A stretch of 64,000 nt of DNA from Abelmoschus esculentus. Lineage: Eukaryota > Streptophyta > Magnoliopsida > Malvales > Malvaceae. Made by a program: the position numbers and the translations under genes. Shown piece by piece: positions 34,133 through 43,436 of this stretch; the stretch's first letter is position 1, and every line of letters starts with the position of its first letter. The DNA lies in the NCBI GenBank assembly GCA_035048815.1, contig JAUCBN010000005.1, forward strand, positions 20,424,517 to 20,488,516, in the 5' to 3' direction. The notes below the pieces were generated by a model. The model searched no databases, was not told the origin of the DNA, and saw nothing but the letters and a program-made list of their open reading frames with translations.

Positions 34133-34732
34133 CACTACACCAAATTTGATACATAACAGTATTTTTTGTGGTGTTTTTAAGATAAACGCTACAAATATTG
34201 TACTTATCGTGGCGTTTATGGTATAATCCTCGCAAAATAATAAAACTTGCAGCGTTTTTTGAAAAACAAAAAATGCTGTAATAGCTCTAGTTTTAGTGGC
34301 GCTTAGTCATATAAACTCCCCAATAGGTCTACTTTTAGCGGCATTTGAATTTAAAAATGTAACTATAGAAAAATGGAATAAAAATAAGGGTAAACTACAC
34401 CAGTGACCATCCAACTATTTGGAGATACCTATTTTGATCACCCAACTAAAAAACTCGTCAATCAGGTACCCCAACTTTGAAACTCTACCTATTTTGGCCA
34501 CTGCCGTTAAAATTCTGACGGAAAAGTTAACAGTGATGACGTGGCAGTTAATGGTGATGACTTGGACGTTAATTAAAATTTGTAAAATTACATATTTAAT
34601 CCCTCTAATTTATTTATTATTTTAAATTAATCATAAAAATAAATTAATAAATAAAATTAATCACCCAACCGATTTGTGACACGTTAGTGTGAAAGAAGAG
34701 AAGCATGAAAATAAAGTAATAATGCTTAAGAA

Positions 34733-34797
34733 GGGATTTGAACCCTTAACCCCTTACTTTATAAGCAAAGGGCTAAACCACTAGGCCAATGTAACTT
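34733..34797 (-). other. tRNA-like sequence in the left MITE arm
   Basis: On the minus strand an A-box-like TGGCCTAGTGGTTTAGCC is followed by a possible anticodon stem-loop (TTTGCTTATAAAGTAAG) and a perfect T-arm AAGGGTTCAAATCCCTT. The acceptor stem does not pair and there is no 3' discriminator pattern, so this is not a working tRNA gene. It may keep pol III promoter boxes. Confidence 0.6.
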
Positions 34798-35485
34798 TGA
34801 AATATGAAACCCGAAAAAGTGGTATTAAATGGTTATCTCTTAGTATTTGAATTACCTTTATTAAATCGATTAATATTTAAATAAAAATATTAAATATTTA
34901 GATTTTAATTATTCGAATAAATTAAAATCTAAATATTCAAATAAAAATATTTAGATTTTAATTATTCGAATATTTGAATTTCGTTGTTTAAACATTTTTA
35001 TATTTTTTGTTCGAATAATTAAAATCTAAATATTTTTATTTGAATATTTTTAAATTCAAATATTCGAATATTCATGATTTTTATTCATATATTCGAATAA
35101 AAAATATTTAAATATTTATGATTTTTATTTGAATATTCAAATATTTTTATTTGAATATTTAAAATATAAATATTTTTATTCGAATATTTTTTAATCAAAA
35201 TATTTGAATATTTATTATTTTTCAACTAATATTTTTATTTATATTTAATATTATTCATATATTTTAATTCGAATAATATTAAATAAAAATATTCAAATAT
35301 TTAATATTTGTATTTTAAATATTTAATTATTTTGATTTATTTATTAAATGTTTATTATTTTAATTTAAATATTTAATATTTTAATTTAAATATTAATGGA
35401 CTTGAAATTTTGTTATTCTAGGCTTTTACTAAAACTTTATCACTTAATAATACATGTGAATATATTATGAAATTAGAAGTAACTT

Positions 35486-35553
35486 GGCTCAGTGGTTCTC
35501 TTGATGGTTGGATGTTTATTGTGTTGGAGGTTGTGGGTTCAAATCCTTGCATG
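35486..35553 (+). other. tRNA-like sequence in the right MITE arm
   Basis: The mirror position in the opposite arm carries TTGGCTCAGTGGTTCTC (A-box-like) and GTGGGTTCAAATCC (B-box-like) about 45 bases later. It is more diverged in the middle than its partner. Confidence 0.55.
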
Positions 35554-36410
35554 TAAAAGACTTTACAATTTATTTCTTCCACTAATCATTTACCAATCCG
35601 GTGGTGACACGTGTCATCAATCGATTGGATGATTAATTTTATTTATTAATTTAAAATTAGAAATAAATTAAAAAAATAAATAAATTAGAGGGATTAAATG
35701 TGTAATTTTACCAATTTTAATTAACAGCCACGTCACTGATTGAGGTACCTGATTAACGAGTTCTTTAGTTGGGTGGTTAAAATAGGTCTCCCCAAATAGT
35801 TGGGTGGTCACTGATGTAGTTTACCCTAAAAATAATAAAAAAATATTAAATGGAAAAAGAAAAAAACAGGAAGTTAAATCGCGACATTTTAGAACCTACT
35901 CAAACGCATTCCCCCTATTTTCTCTCAATCCATAGCGTCGTCGTCCTTCTCCTCTTCTTCATCGTCGTCGTTCTGATGATTACTCCAACAAACCAAAACC
36001 ACCAAGATGAAGCCCTTTTTCTCTTTTCCGTTTCTAACGGTTTGGTGTTTAAAGAAGGGGCTCGAACTGACACGTAAAAGACCCCAATGGCTCAGACGTT
36101 GTAGGGGTCGATTCTGCGTTGTCCACCGTTGGATGGTCTTAGTTTCGACGTATGTCTCTCCCTGATGTACGAACCATATTTTGATCGTTCGCATTACCAG
36201 TCAGAAACTCCGACCACCGGGAGTTGCCATGGCCGAATGGATAAACCTCTCTTCTATTTGGTTTGCAAAGAATGCAAGTCCTTTGTTCATGCTTTTATAT
36301 CAGTGTTGCTGTTTGAATTGAAATTAGTTTAAGAGAATATAAAATTGTTTAGATTTTGATTTGAGGTTTTTGTGATGTTGGAATTTTGAAGGTGAAATAC
36401 GGAGTTGACA

Positions 36411-36745
36411 ATAGTGGATTTTGATGGACACTCAAAGAGATTGCTTAGTTGTTATTTTAAACCGACGAGTCCGTTTCGAATTACAAGTTATAGAGAAGAT
36501 TTTTTGGTGAATTTTTATGAAGGTCCACCCTTTAAGTTCAAGTTAACTCAGTGGTAGGTAATTTGTCATTTTGAATAGAAAAGTGTGCAATATAGAATGA
36601 ACGTTGTTTAAAAAATTATAAGTTTCATTTAGAAAATAGTCTTGTATTGGTTACTAATATTTATGTTAGTTTTATGATTTGCAGTGGGAAAGATAGTTAC
36701 ACAGGTAGCATTTATGCAATTAGCTGGAGCGGAGATAGTAAACAT
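36411..36745 (+). pseudogene. Captured actin-interacting protein 1 (AIP1, WD40) fragment
   Basis: Two exon-like pieces in AIP1 order. 36411-36554 reads DFDGHSKRLLSCYFKP, then SPFRITSYREDFLVNFYE and GPPFKFKLTQ; 36684-36745 reads GKDSYTGSIYAISWSGDSKH with a donor-like GTAAGC after it. AIP1 is a WD-repeat cofactor of ADF/cofilin in actin turnover, and these stretches match its middle repeats from memory. Material between them looks like intron, so genomic DNA rather than cDNA was captured. No complete product is possible. Confidence 0.8.
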
Positions 36746-37839
36746 GTAAGCATCTTGTTGGGTATTTGATTTAGTTACTTTAATACGGATCATTCTTTGA
36801 TTTGGAGAATATCAACCGAGATTTGAAAAGTGACCTTAAGGATCTATACATTAATTCAGCAATGTATGTATTCTTTTATTGAGATTTATTAATTGTAAAG
36901 TGATTTGTGCGTTTGTTCTTCATATAGTTGTTCTATTCTCTTCGTTTATAGCCAATTGATATTTTGGGGAGTCAAATTGTAATCTTTATATATATATATA
37001 TATGCATATATAATGTTTTATAACACAAGACATTTTGTTGTACAAAGAATTTTTGTGTGGTTGGAATGTTAGTTTCTACGAGCGAAATAAATGGTAGATT
37101 AAGTAATTTTGATTAATTGATGTTTTATGTATATAGATAAATTGGATGGGTAATTTTGTGACCGTTAAATGTTGTACCAGCATTAAGATGGAAGGATGCT
37201 CTAATTTTGAGACCTCTTCCTTTCTTCACCAAGTAAGTCTATACATTCTCTGGCTTTCTAACCTTTACTCTCTTTTGAAGATGATAACTTTTTTTATCAT
37301 GTCACTTTATCCTGAGCCAGTCAAAATGAAAGAAGTATGATTGAAACTGATCAATAATTTAGTGTTCCAAAGAGATAATAAATACAAGGGTCAAGTAGGA
37401 ATCCTATTGAAAAATTTCTTCTATATATATGCTATTTGAATATTGTTACAGTTCCTGTAGCCTTTGCTACCCTTATGGCACAAAAAACAAATTAAAAAAT
37501 TCATTTGTCTTTGATTACTCATTGATGGCAGTGGTGACCGAGAGCTAGTGGATTAGGAAATAGAAGCTTAGGAACAAAAAGCTTCTCTTTACTTGACAAC
37601 AATTGAGGATGCAAATTATAGAGATGACAAGATCGAATGTGAGCATTTATAAAGAAAAACTTTTAATACTTTGTATTCAAGTTCAAAAGTAGTTCGTAAG
37701 AAATACATGTGATTGATTTCCATTACAGACTTTGTTTTCAACTTTATTATTTAAAAGATTATGATTGCATTTTTTATTTATGTATTATTTATTTAATTAT
37801 TAAAATAATTTATTATTTTTTTTTATTTTTTAAAATATG
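36746..37839. other. CACTA 2 interior, unidentified
   Basis: Possibly more captured DNA. Near 37530-37650 a plus-strand stretch reads ELVD, then SLYLTTIEDANYRDDKIECEHL with two stops upstream. It looks coding-derived, but I do not recognise it. A TA microsatellite lies near 36988-37005. Confidence 0.35.
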
Positions 37840-38200
37840 GTATTATTAGCGGCGTTTGTAAAAAAAACACCGCAAGAAAATTCTTCTCTAGCGGCGTTTG
37901 TAAAAAAGCCGAAAAAAAACTTTCTTTAGTGGCGTTTATGAAGAAAAATGCTTCAAGAAAACCCTTTTTAGCGACGTTTGTGGGAAAAACGCCGCAAGAA
38001 AATCTTTTTTTAGCGGCGTTTATCTTTACAAATGCCACTAAAGTTTTGGACCTGTTGTGACTTTTTTTATCCTAAAACGTTGTAAACTATTGCAATGTTG
38101 GTTTTAGAGTCGTTTTTTGTGACGCTTTTTTAAGTGCCAAAAATGTTTTTAGTGACGCTAAAAACCGCTGCTATAGAACCTAAAAAACACCGCTAAAAAC
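37840..38200. repeat. CACTA 2 right subterminal repeat array
   Basis: Repeated TAGCGGCGTTTGTAAAAAA and AAACGCCGCAAGAAAA units, same motif as in CACTA 1. Confidence 0.85.
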
Positions 38201-38469
38201 CTATTTTGCTGTAGTGTAACTTTTAAAAACATATATTTTTTAAATAACATGGAAAAATGAGTGAAGATTCATTGATTGAAAAAAATAATTTGAAAGATAG
38301 TGATGAAGTGAGTAGTTATGATTGGATGAGACCATGGCTGATGTGGTAAACCAGACCCGTGATATAATTTTGTCGGAGAGTGGATAGTAATTAGATAGTT
38401 GTTTTAAGATGAACGGACCAAATTAATTAGACTACGAATGACGTAGTGAGTAGGGTTCATCTAATAACT

Positions 38470-38690
38470 TCTCTTTTTGGTGTCTCTACTTTAAATTAGT
38501 GAGTATAAGGTTTAAGGTTTAAGGTTAAGGATTCAGAAAATTAGAGATAAGATATATTTTTAGAGTGCAGGGTTTAGGGTGTAAAATATGAAAATTAGGG
38601 TTAGAGTTTAAAATTTAATTTTAAAATTTTTTTAAGGTAGGACATAAAAAACATGATTTGGGGTAGGACATTTCCATTCAAATTAGAAAA
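38470..38690 (-). repeat. AAACCCTAA-rich dispersed repeat, inverted copy
   Basis: It contains GGTTTAAGGTTAAGG, GGGTTTAGGGTG and ATTAGGGTTAGAG in the reverse orientation of the copies at 54.5-57.9 kb, in the same order. This is a dispersed element, not a telomere array, because the units are irregular. Confidence 0.6.
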
Positions 38691-38919
38691 CTTTATTTCT
38701 AGTCCTTTTTCCCTTTTTCTCCAAAGGACTAAAGAATTGTTGGTTTTCTAATTTATCCTTTTCATGTACTGTTATTTTACTTTGCTGAGTTCAATCTATG
38801 AAGGACAATCTTGAGTATCAGTCTGGTATACATTTTTTTACTTGAATGGTTTTATTTTTTATTTTTTAAATATTTATACTTTTCTCTATATATTTTAGAG
38901 TATTTTGTCTGAGAACAAA

Positions 38920-39090
38920 AAGCATGCATTTTGCATATGGCTCTACAGGGATGGTGCATCCATGCATGATGCATCCATGAGGTATGCATGTTTTGCACAT
39001 GGTTCTACTGACAGAGATGAAGTATGCATGTTTTGCATATACCTTAATAGAGATGATGCATCTATTATGAAATCTGCATGATTTTGTATG
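38920..39090. repeat. Degenerate repeat rich in CATGCA (RY-like) motifs
   Basis: Three imperfect copies of a phrase like GTATGCATGTTTTGCATATG...CTAC[TA]G..AGAGATG.TGCATC follow each other, giving about ten TGCAT/ATGCA motifs in 170 bases. No coding sense. Confidence 0.6.
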
Positions 39091-39673
39091 AAAAATACTC
39101 TACACAAGGAATAGAGAAACGTGGTCGTAGATTTAGTGTACTTGACAAATAAATTTTTGAGCCTCCAATGTTTCCGAGAATGCCGTCTCAAACTCCAACA
39201 CAGTTAAACAACAGTTTAGTCTCCTCTGTTTCTTCTAATCCATTCTCATCAACAATGGTTGGGCAGGGAGTTCGGTCTGGTAATAACCAAGTTAAGAATT
39301 TGGTTTTCTCGACTGTCCTATCAAGCCTTGAACGCCTGTCACGATTTGGAGTTTATTTGTGATAGATGAATAATATGTGAAGTAAAAGTGTGAATTTTAT
39401 TTTTTTCGTTAGAATAATTTAAAAAGGTTTAACCAAGGAACTCATTTTATTTAAATAAAGCTTGAATGATATAAGTAAAAGTGTTTATAACAAGTCGTAG
39501 ATTTTTGCTTGTTGTTCCTGGAACGGTTTAGTTCCAGACTTGGGCTTCTACAGAAGGCCCAGTCCAAGGTTTAACAGTTATTGTTCTATTTTTTTTTTCA
39601 AATTGGACCCAAATTTTTTGTTTGGGTCGATTGTTTTTTCTTCGTGATTTTAACCGTTACAGGTAACATGAGT

Positions 39674-40150
39674 TAGGGGTAAGTAAAATTCGATTCAATT
39701 TAAAAAATTGAATGATTTAATTCGATTCAAGATGAAAATCGACTTGTTTTGATTTGATTCAAAATTTTATAGACTCAATTCGAAAAAATTTCAAATAAAG
39801 TTCGAATTGTAAAATAAAAATTTGAATAATCAAAATTTTTAGTAATTAAAGGATTATTTTTTTAATTTGAGACGAGTCTATCAATTTTTATGATATATAT
39901 ACATATATATAAAAATATAAAAAAAATATCGTTACTTATAAAAAAAATATATATACATATCTCATTTTGATTAGAGAAAGTTCTTTAAATTAAAATCAAA
40001 TCATATTATAACATGATAGATAATTATAAATAAATATTTATAGGAACTCGAAAACTTGATTAGACTCGACTCGAAATTCTTAAACTCGACTTGAACCGAA
40101 AAATTTCAAATAAAACTTGAGTTATAAAATATGATTCGTCAACTCTAATA
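39674..40150 (+). repeat. hAT-like MITE, truncated copy
   Basis: It starts TAGGGGTAAGTAAAATTCGATTC and matches the full copy at 47839-48349 along its length, but lacks the last 60 or so bases and the right terminus. Confidence 0.7.
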
Positions 40151-41246
40151 TCCCGTCTTTTAAAACTAAATTTTAAATAATACTTTTTAATATAAAATTT
40201 TACGTTCGCATATTATGTGATTTTTGTCGACTTCTATCGCCCCCCTATGTCCTATGTCTGGACCACATGACCTTTGTTTCCACTTTCCATAAGTCATTAG
40301 CTGTGTCCCCTTGCCCTATTTAGGGTGGACACAGAAAGGGAATAAGCACCAGGTAGGGTACAAATCTAATGAGGGTTTAATCCAACCAAGTCATAGAGTA
40401 ATCTTTACAAATCATATTTAATACAGTCAATGTTTAAATTTTAACATAAACTTTAAGTAAACACTCTTATCGAACGAGTCGATCGCGAATTAGACATTAT
40501 TTAACATGTATTTATTAAAAAAATTTATTGCTCGTTAAAATTGTGTATCCTTGGCATCTACTTGCCTGTGGAGGATGTTTTTTGCCTTGAGTTTTGGTCA
40601 CATGGTAGCCCCAGCTTCCATTTACATTGTCTCCTCTGATATATCAACCCTATTGATTTGATGCATGGTGGATTGGCAGGTTTAATCACTGCCTGGACCA
40701 GACTACACCATGATTTTGTTGTTTTATAAAATTTCAACACTGTTTTTGACTTGGGAGAGCAAAGAAATGCAAACTCTGAACTTGTTTTTTATGCTTTCAA
40801 GTCAACCATGGTGAAAGCTATTGGAGATCTTATAAGTATTCTGTAATAATAACTTTTCCTTTTATTGTTCTTTGTTTTCGAATCAAAAGTAATAATTGAG
40901 ATCCATTGATTGATCTAATGGTTAAGGATGCTTATCCTGTCTCATCTTAAATGAGTTTGAATTTCGGTATAAGAAAAAAATATAATTTTTATTTAATAAA
41001 AAAAATACTGCTAACTCACATGCACTGCACATGGACCTTAGTCCTTAGCCGACTTCAAATTATTATGAAGAAAAGATTTTCTTTCACTTAAAATCATTCC
41101 AAGGTTAAAATTGGCTTAAATCTGATTTTAGTCTCTTTATTATCTTTAAATTTAAATTTTAATTATGTACAATTTAGTTTTTCTGTTTTATAATTGCATA
41201 AGTAGCTCTGAAATAATAACAATATATCACTACCCTATTAAAAAGA
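40151..41246. other. Intergenic DNA with a possible SINE-like tail
   Basis: No gene is supported. At about 40905-40995, TTGATCTAATGGTTAAGGATG and GAGTTTGAATTTCGG resemble A and B boxes of a tRNA-derived SINE and are followed by poly-A. The match is weak. Confidence 0.35.
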
Positions 41247-41871
41247 GTATAAAGATAATTTTAACCCTTAACGTTTATAATTTTGGTCGTTTTGGCCCTT
41301 ATTCTTTTTTTGGGATAAATTTAGCCCTTAACCTATATCTTTTTAATAAATAACTTATTTTTTAACTACTATGATAACTGGACCGTTAAAAATTTAACAA
41401 TGATGACATGTCATATGGATATGATACTATATTTTAAATGACATGGCATCTAACCTATCAAATACATATATATATATATGAAATATAATTTTATTTTAAT
41501 ATAAAATAAAAATAATTAAAATTTAAATAAAATTTTAAAAATTAATTAATTATAAAATATAAGGCTATTAAACATTCTCAACCCACTATGAATCAAAGTC
41601 TCATCTTAAAAAAATATGAACGCAGTTCAAAATTAATTAATTTTTTTAGATATATATTTGATAGGTTAGATGTCATGTTATTTAAAATATATTATCATAC
41701 GCGTATAACATGTCATCATTGTTAGATTTTTAACGGTCCAGTTACCATGGTGTTAAAAAATAAGTTATTTGTCAAAAATATATAGGTTAAGGGCTAAATT
41801 TATCCAAAAAAAGAATAAGGGTCAAAACGATAAAAATTATAAACGTTAAGGGTTAAAATTATCTTTATACC
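41247..41871. repeat. Terminal-inverted-repeat MITE, copy 2 (most complete)
   Basis: The left arm GTATAAAGATAATTTTAACC... is mirrored by ...GGTTAAAATTATCTTTATAC; the arms match for about 200 bases. TTAAAAA occurs at both flanks, a possible imperfect 9-bp duplication. The interior is AT-rich and codes for nothing. Confidence 0.85.
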
Positions 41872-43060
41872 TTAAAAAATTATTACTATTGTTAAAGACA
41901 TAACATGCATTTTATTAAAAATAAATATTTATTTTATTTAGGTTATGTATTTGTAGAATCCTATAACTTATATTATAACTCGTATTTTGAATTGAATGTT
42001 TTTTATATTTGTAATTTAAATGAAGCTCACATGTAAATATTTTAACTAGTTATTTATGGTTGAAATATTTGAACTCCATGAATTTGAGTTTATGAAAATA
42101 TTATGGATCGAGGTAAACTATGATAAAAATTTTTGTTAGTAGTTGGGTGTGGGGGTAAATGTAACATTCGGGTTGAGGTTACTAAAAGGATATTATAATA
42201 ATTATATCTAAATATTTAAAATAAAATTAAACTATTATTTCAAATCAAGTATTTTCACCTTAAATTCGAACCTGACCCAACCTCATCTTAAAAAAATCTG
42301 ACTCGAATCCGACACAATCTCTTCCTCAAAATAAAACTCAACTCAAATCTATTTAAAAAATGATCTTATAAAACTAGATAGGATCGAAACTCGTCAAATC
42401 TAAATCAAAGAAACCCTGCCTAATTTAATAAAAAAACCTGTAGGAGATGAGTAGCCTAATGAGTTTTGAATGTATGTTCTTGGCCTTAATTGATTAGGCG
42501 TATAAATCATGTTTAGTGTACTGTTTATGATCCAAGGACAAGGAGGACCCTGGAGTTGATAAATTGTATAACACTTCACGTGATTTTTCGTACGTGAAAA
42601 TGATTGGTGTCGGATTTCTTCCTCACCTCACTTAATGACTTGTTTTCCGTATCATCTAATCACTAAACACTTCGATTATGATATAAAAACAACACATTCA
42701 CCTCACTAAGCCCAAAGAATCTTCTTAATTAGCTTTAGCATGTTCATATTAGTGAGCATGCACAGTAGAAATTAATAGCGTAAATCGTCTAACTCTATAT
42801 ATCATTGTAAATCTATTTTCACCCTTAAAATTTTATAAGTTAATTTATCTTTTTAACCTAAAATCTTGCGGTCCAAATGATGCCTCCATTACTGTGTGAG
42901 CTTTCTTTTCTGAGCCTTATGCCAGTATTTTCAATGCCGAAGACAGTAGGAGACATTGATGGAGACTCTAAAAGACCACATTAGTCACGTAGAGTTACTA
43001 CAAAATTTGATATCATTTTCTATGAATGCACCACTTGTATCAGTGTAGACATAATTTTGT
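41872..43060. other. Intergenic DNA
   Basis: No gene seen. 42110-42420 is a degenerate repeat rich in GACTCGAA/CCGACAC words, similar to 28803-29215. The right end holds the promoter of the RGF-like gene, with a TATA box CTATATAAG at 43062-43070. Confidence 0.4.
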
Positions 43061-43118
43061 TCTATATAAGAGCAGGCAACATGAAGATAAACCAGGGAGG
43101 AAACAGATAAACTCAAAG

Positions 43119-43436
43119 ATGGCTAGGGTTCCTTACAAGCATTGTCTTCTTGCTGCTGCATTTTTTCTCTTCTTCTTCTTCTTCTTCATCTCCTCAACTG
43201 CTGGAGGTAAATCCTGACTTAAGTCTCCAACTCATCAACATGTATATCTGGATCTTAACTTGATTGTTTTGCTTATTTCGGCACGAAATCTACCGGTGGC
43301 CAAGGAAACTCGAAACCCCCATGATCATGAAGACCTTACGTTAACAAAAGATGAAGGAGCGCCTACTATTAGCGTTGATGAATTAGCATCTATGGACTAC
43401 AGTCCACCAACAAGAAAGCCTCCCATCCATAATTAA
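43119..43436 (+). CDS. RGF/GOLVEN/CLEL peptide precursor, probable splice-site mutant
   Basis: The family encodes small secreted tyrosine-sulfated peptides sensed by RGFR/RGI receptor kinases in root meristem upkeep and gravitropism. Exon 1 (43119-43206) gives MARVPYKHCLLAAAFFLFFF, a signal peptide, and ends at a good donor (GGAG|GTAAAT). Exon 2 (43282-43436) gives ARNLPVAKETRNPHDHEDL, an acidic variable region, and the C-terminal peptide DYSPPTRKPPIHN (43395-43433), which fits the DYxxPxxxPPxHN consensus with the Asp-Tyr sulfation site and terminal HN. The total is about 80 residues, normal for the family. The exon 2 frame needs a splice after TATTTCGG, where the conserved AG is GG. The next AG (after GGCCAAG) would shift frame and lose the peptide. 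It may be a pseudogene. Confidence 0.8.
43395..43433 (+). other. Mature RGF/GOLVEN peptide region
   Basis: Encodes the 13-residue C-terminal motif DYSPPTRKPPIHN directly before the stop codon. DY is the sulfation site and a proline in the middle is usually hydroxylated in this family. Confidence 0.85.

Larger units (their letters stand above)
34388..35826. mobile_element. Mutator-type MITE with long inverted repeats and tRNA-like arms
   Basis: The left end is GGGTAAACTACACCAGTGACC and the right end is its near-complement GGTCACTGATGTAGTTTACCC. A perfect 9-bp duplication TAAAAATAA flanks it (34379-34387 and 35827-35835), the mark of Mutator-like insertion. The similarity of the arms runs for about 350-400 bases each. 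The centre (about 34850-35400) is nearly pure A/T with many ATATTCGAATAT-like palindromes. No transposase is encoded. Confidence 0.9.
34133..38216 (+). mobile_element. CACTA transposon 2, non-autonomous, carrying host-gene fragments
   Basis: The ends CACTACACCAAATTTG and TTTTGCTGTAGTG are near identical to those of the element at 10326-14232, with a TAA target duplication (34130-34132 and 38217-38219). The same GGCGTTT/AAACGCC subterminal arrays lie at 34160-34350 and 37840-38200. There is no transposase-like frame. It contains a nested MITE (34388-35826) and WD40-gene fragments (about 36410-36745). It is presumably mobilised in trans by a family member. Confidence 0.93.

Noticed and set aside
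34733..34797. Functional tRNA gene
   Set aside because: The T-arm and D-arm fit, but the acceptor stem does not pair and the anticodon loop reading is not standard; it also lies in a MITE arm.
40560..40740. miRNA precursor or small gene
   Set aside because: The words CTGCCTGGACCAGAC and TTGGTCACATGG recalled known miRNAs, but no exact miRNA or convincing hairpin was found.
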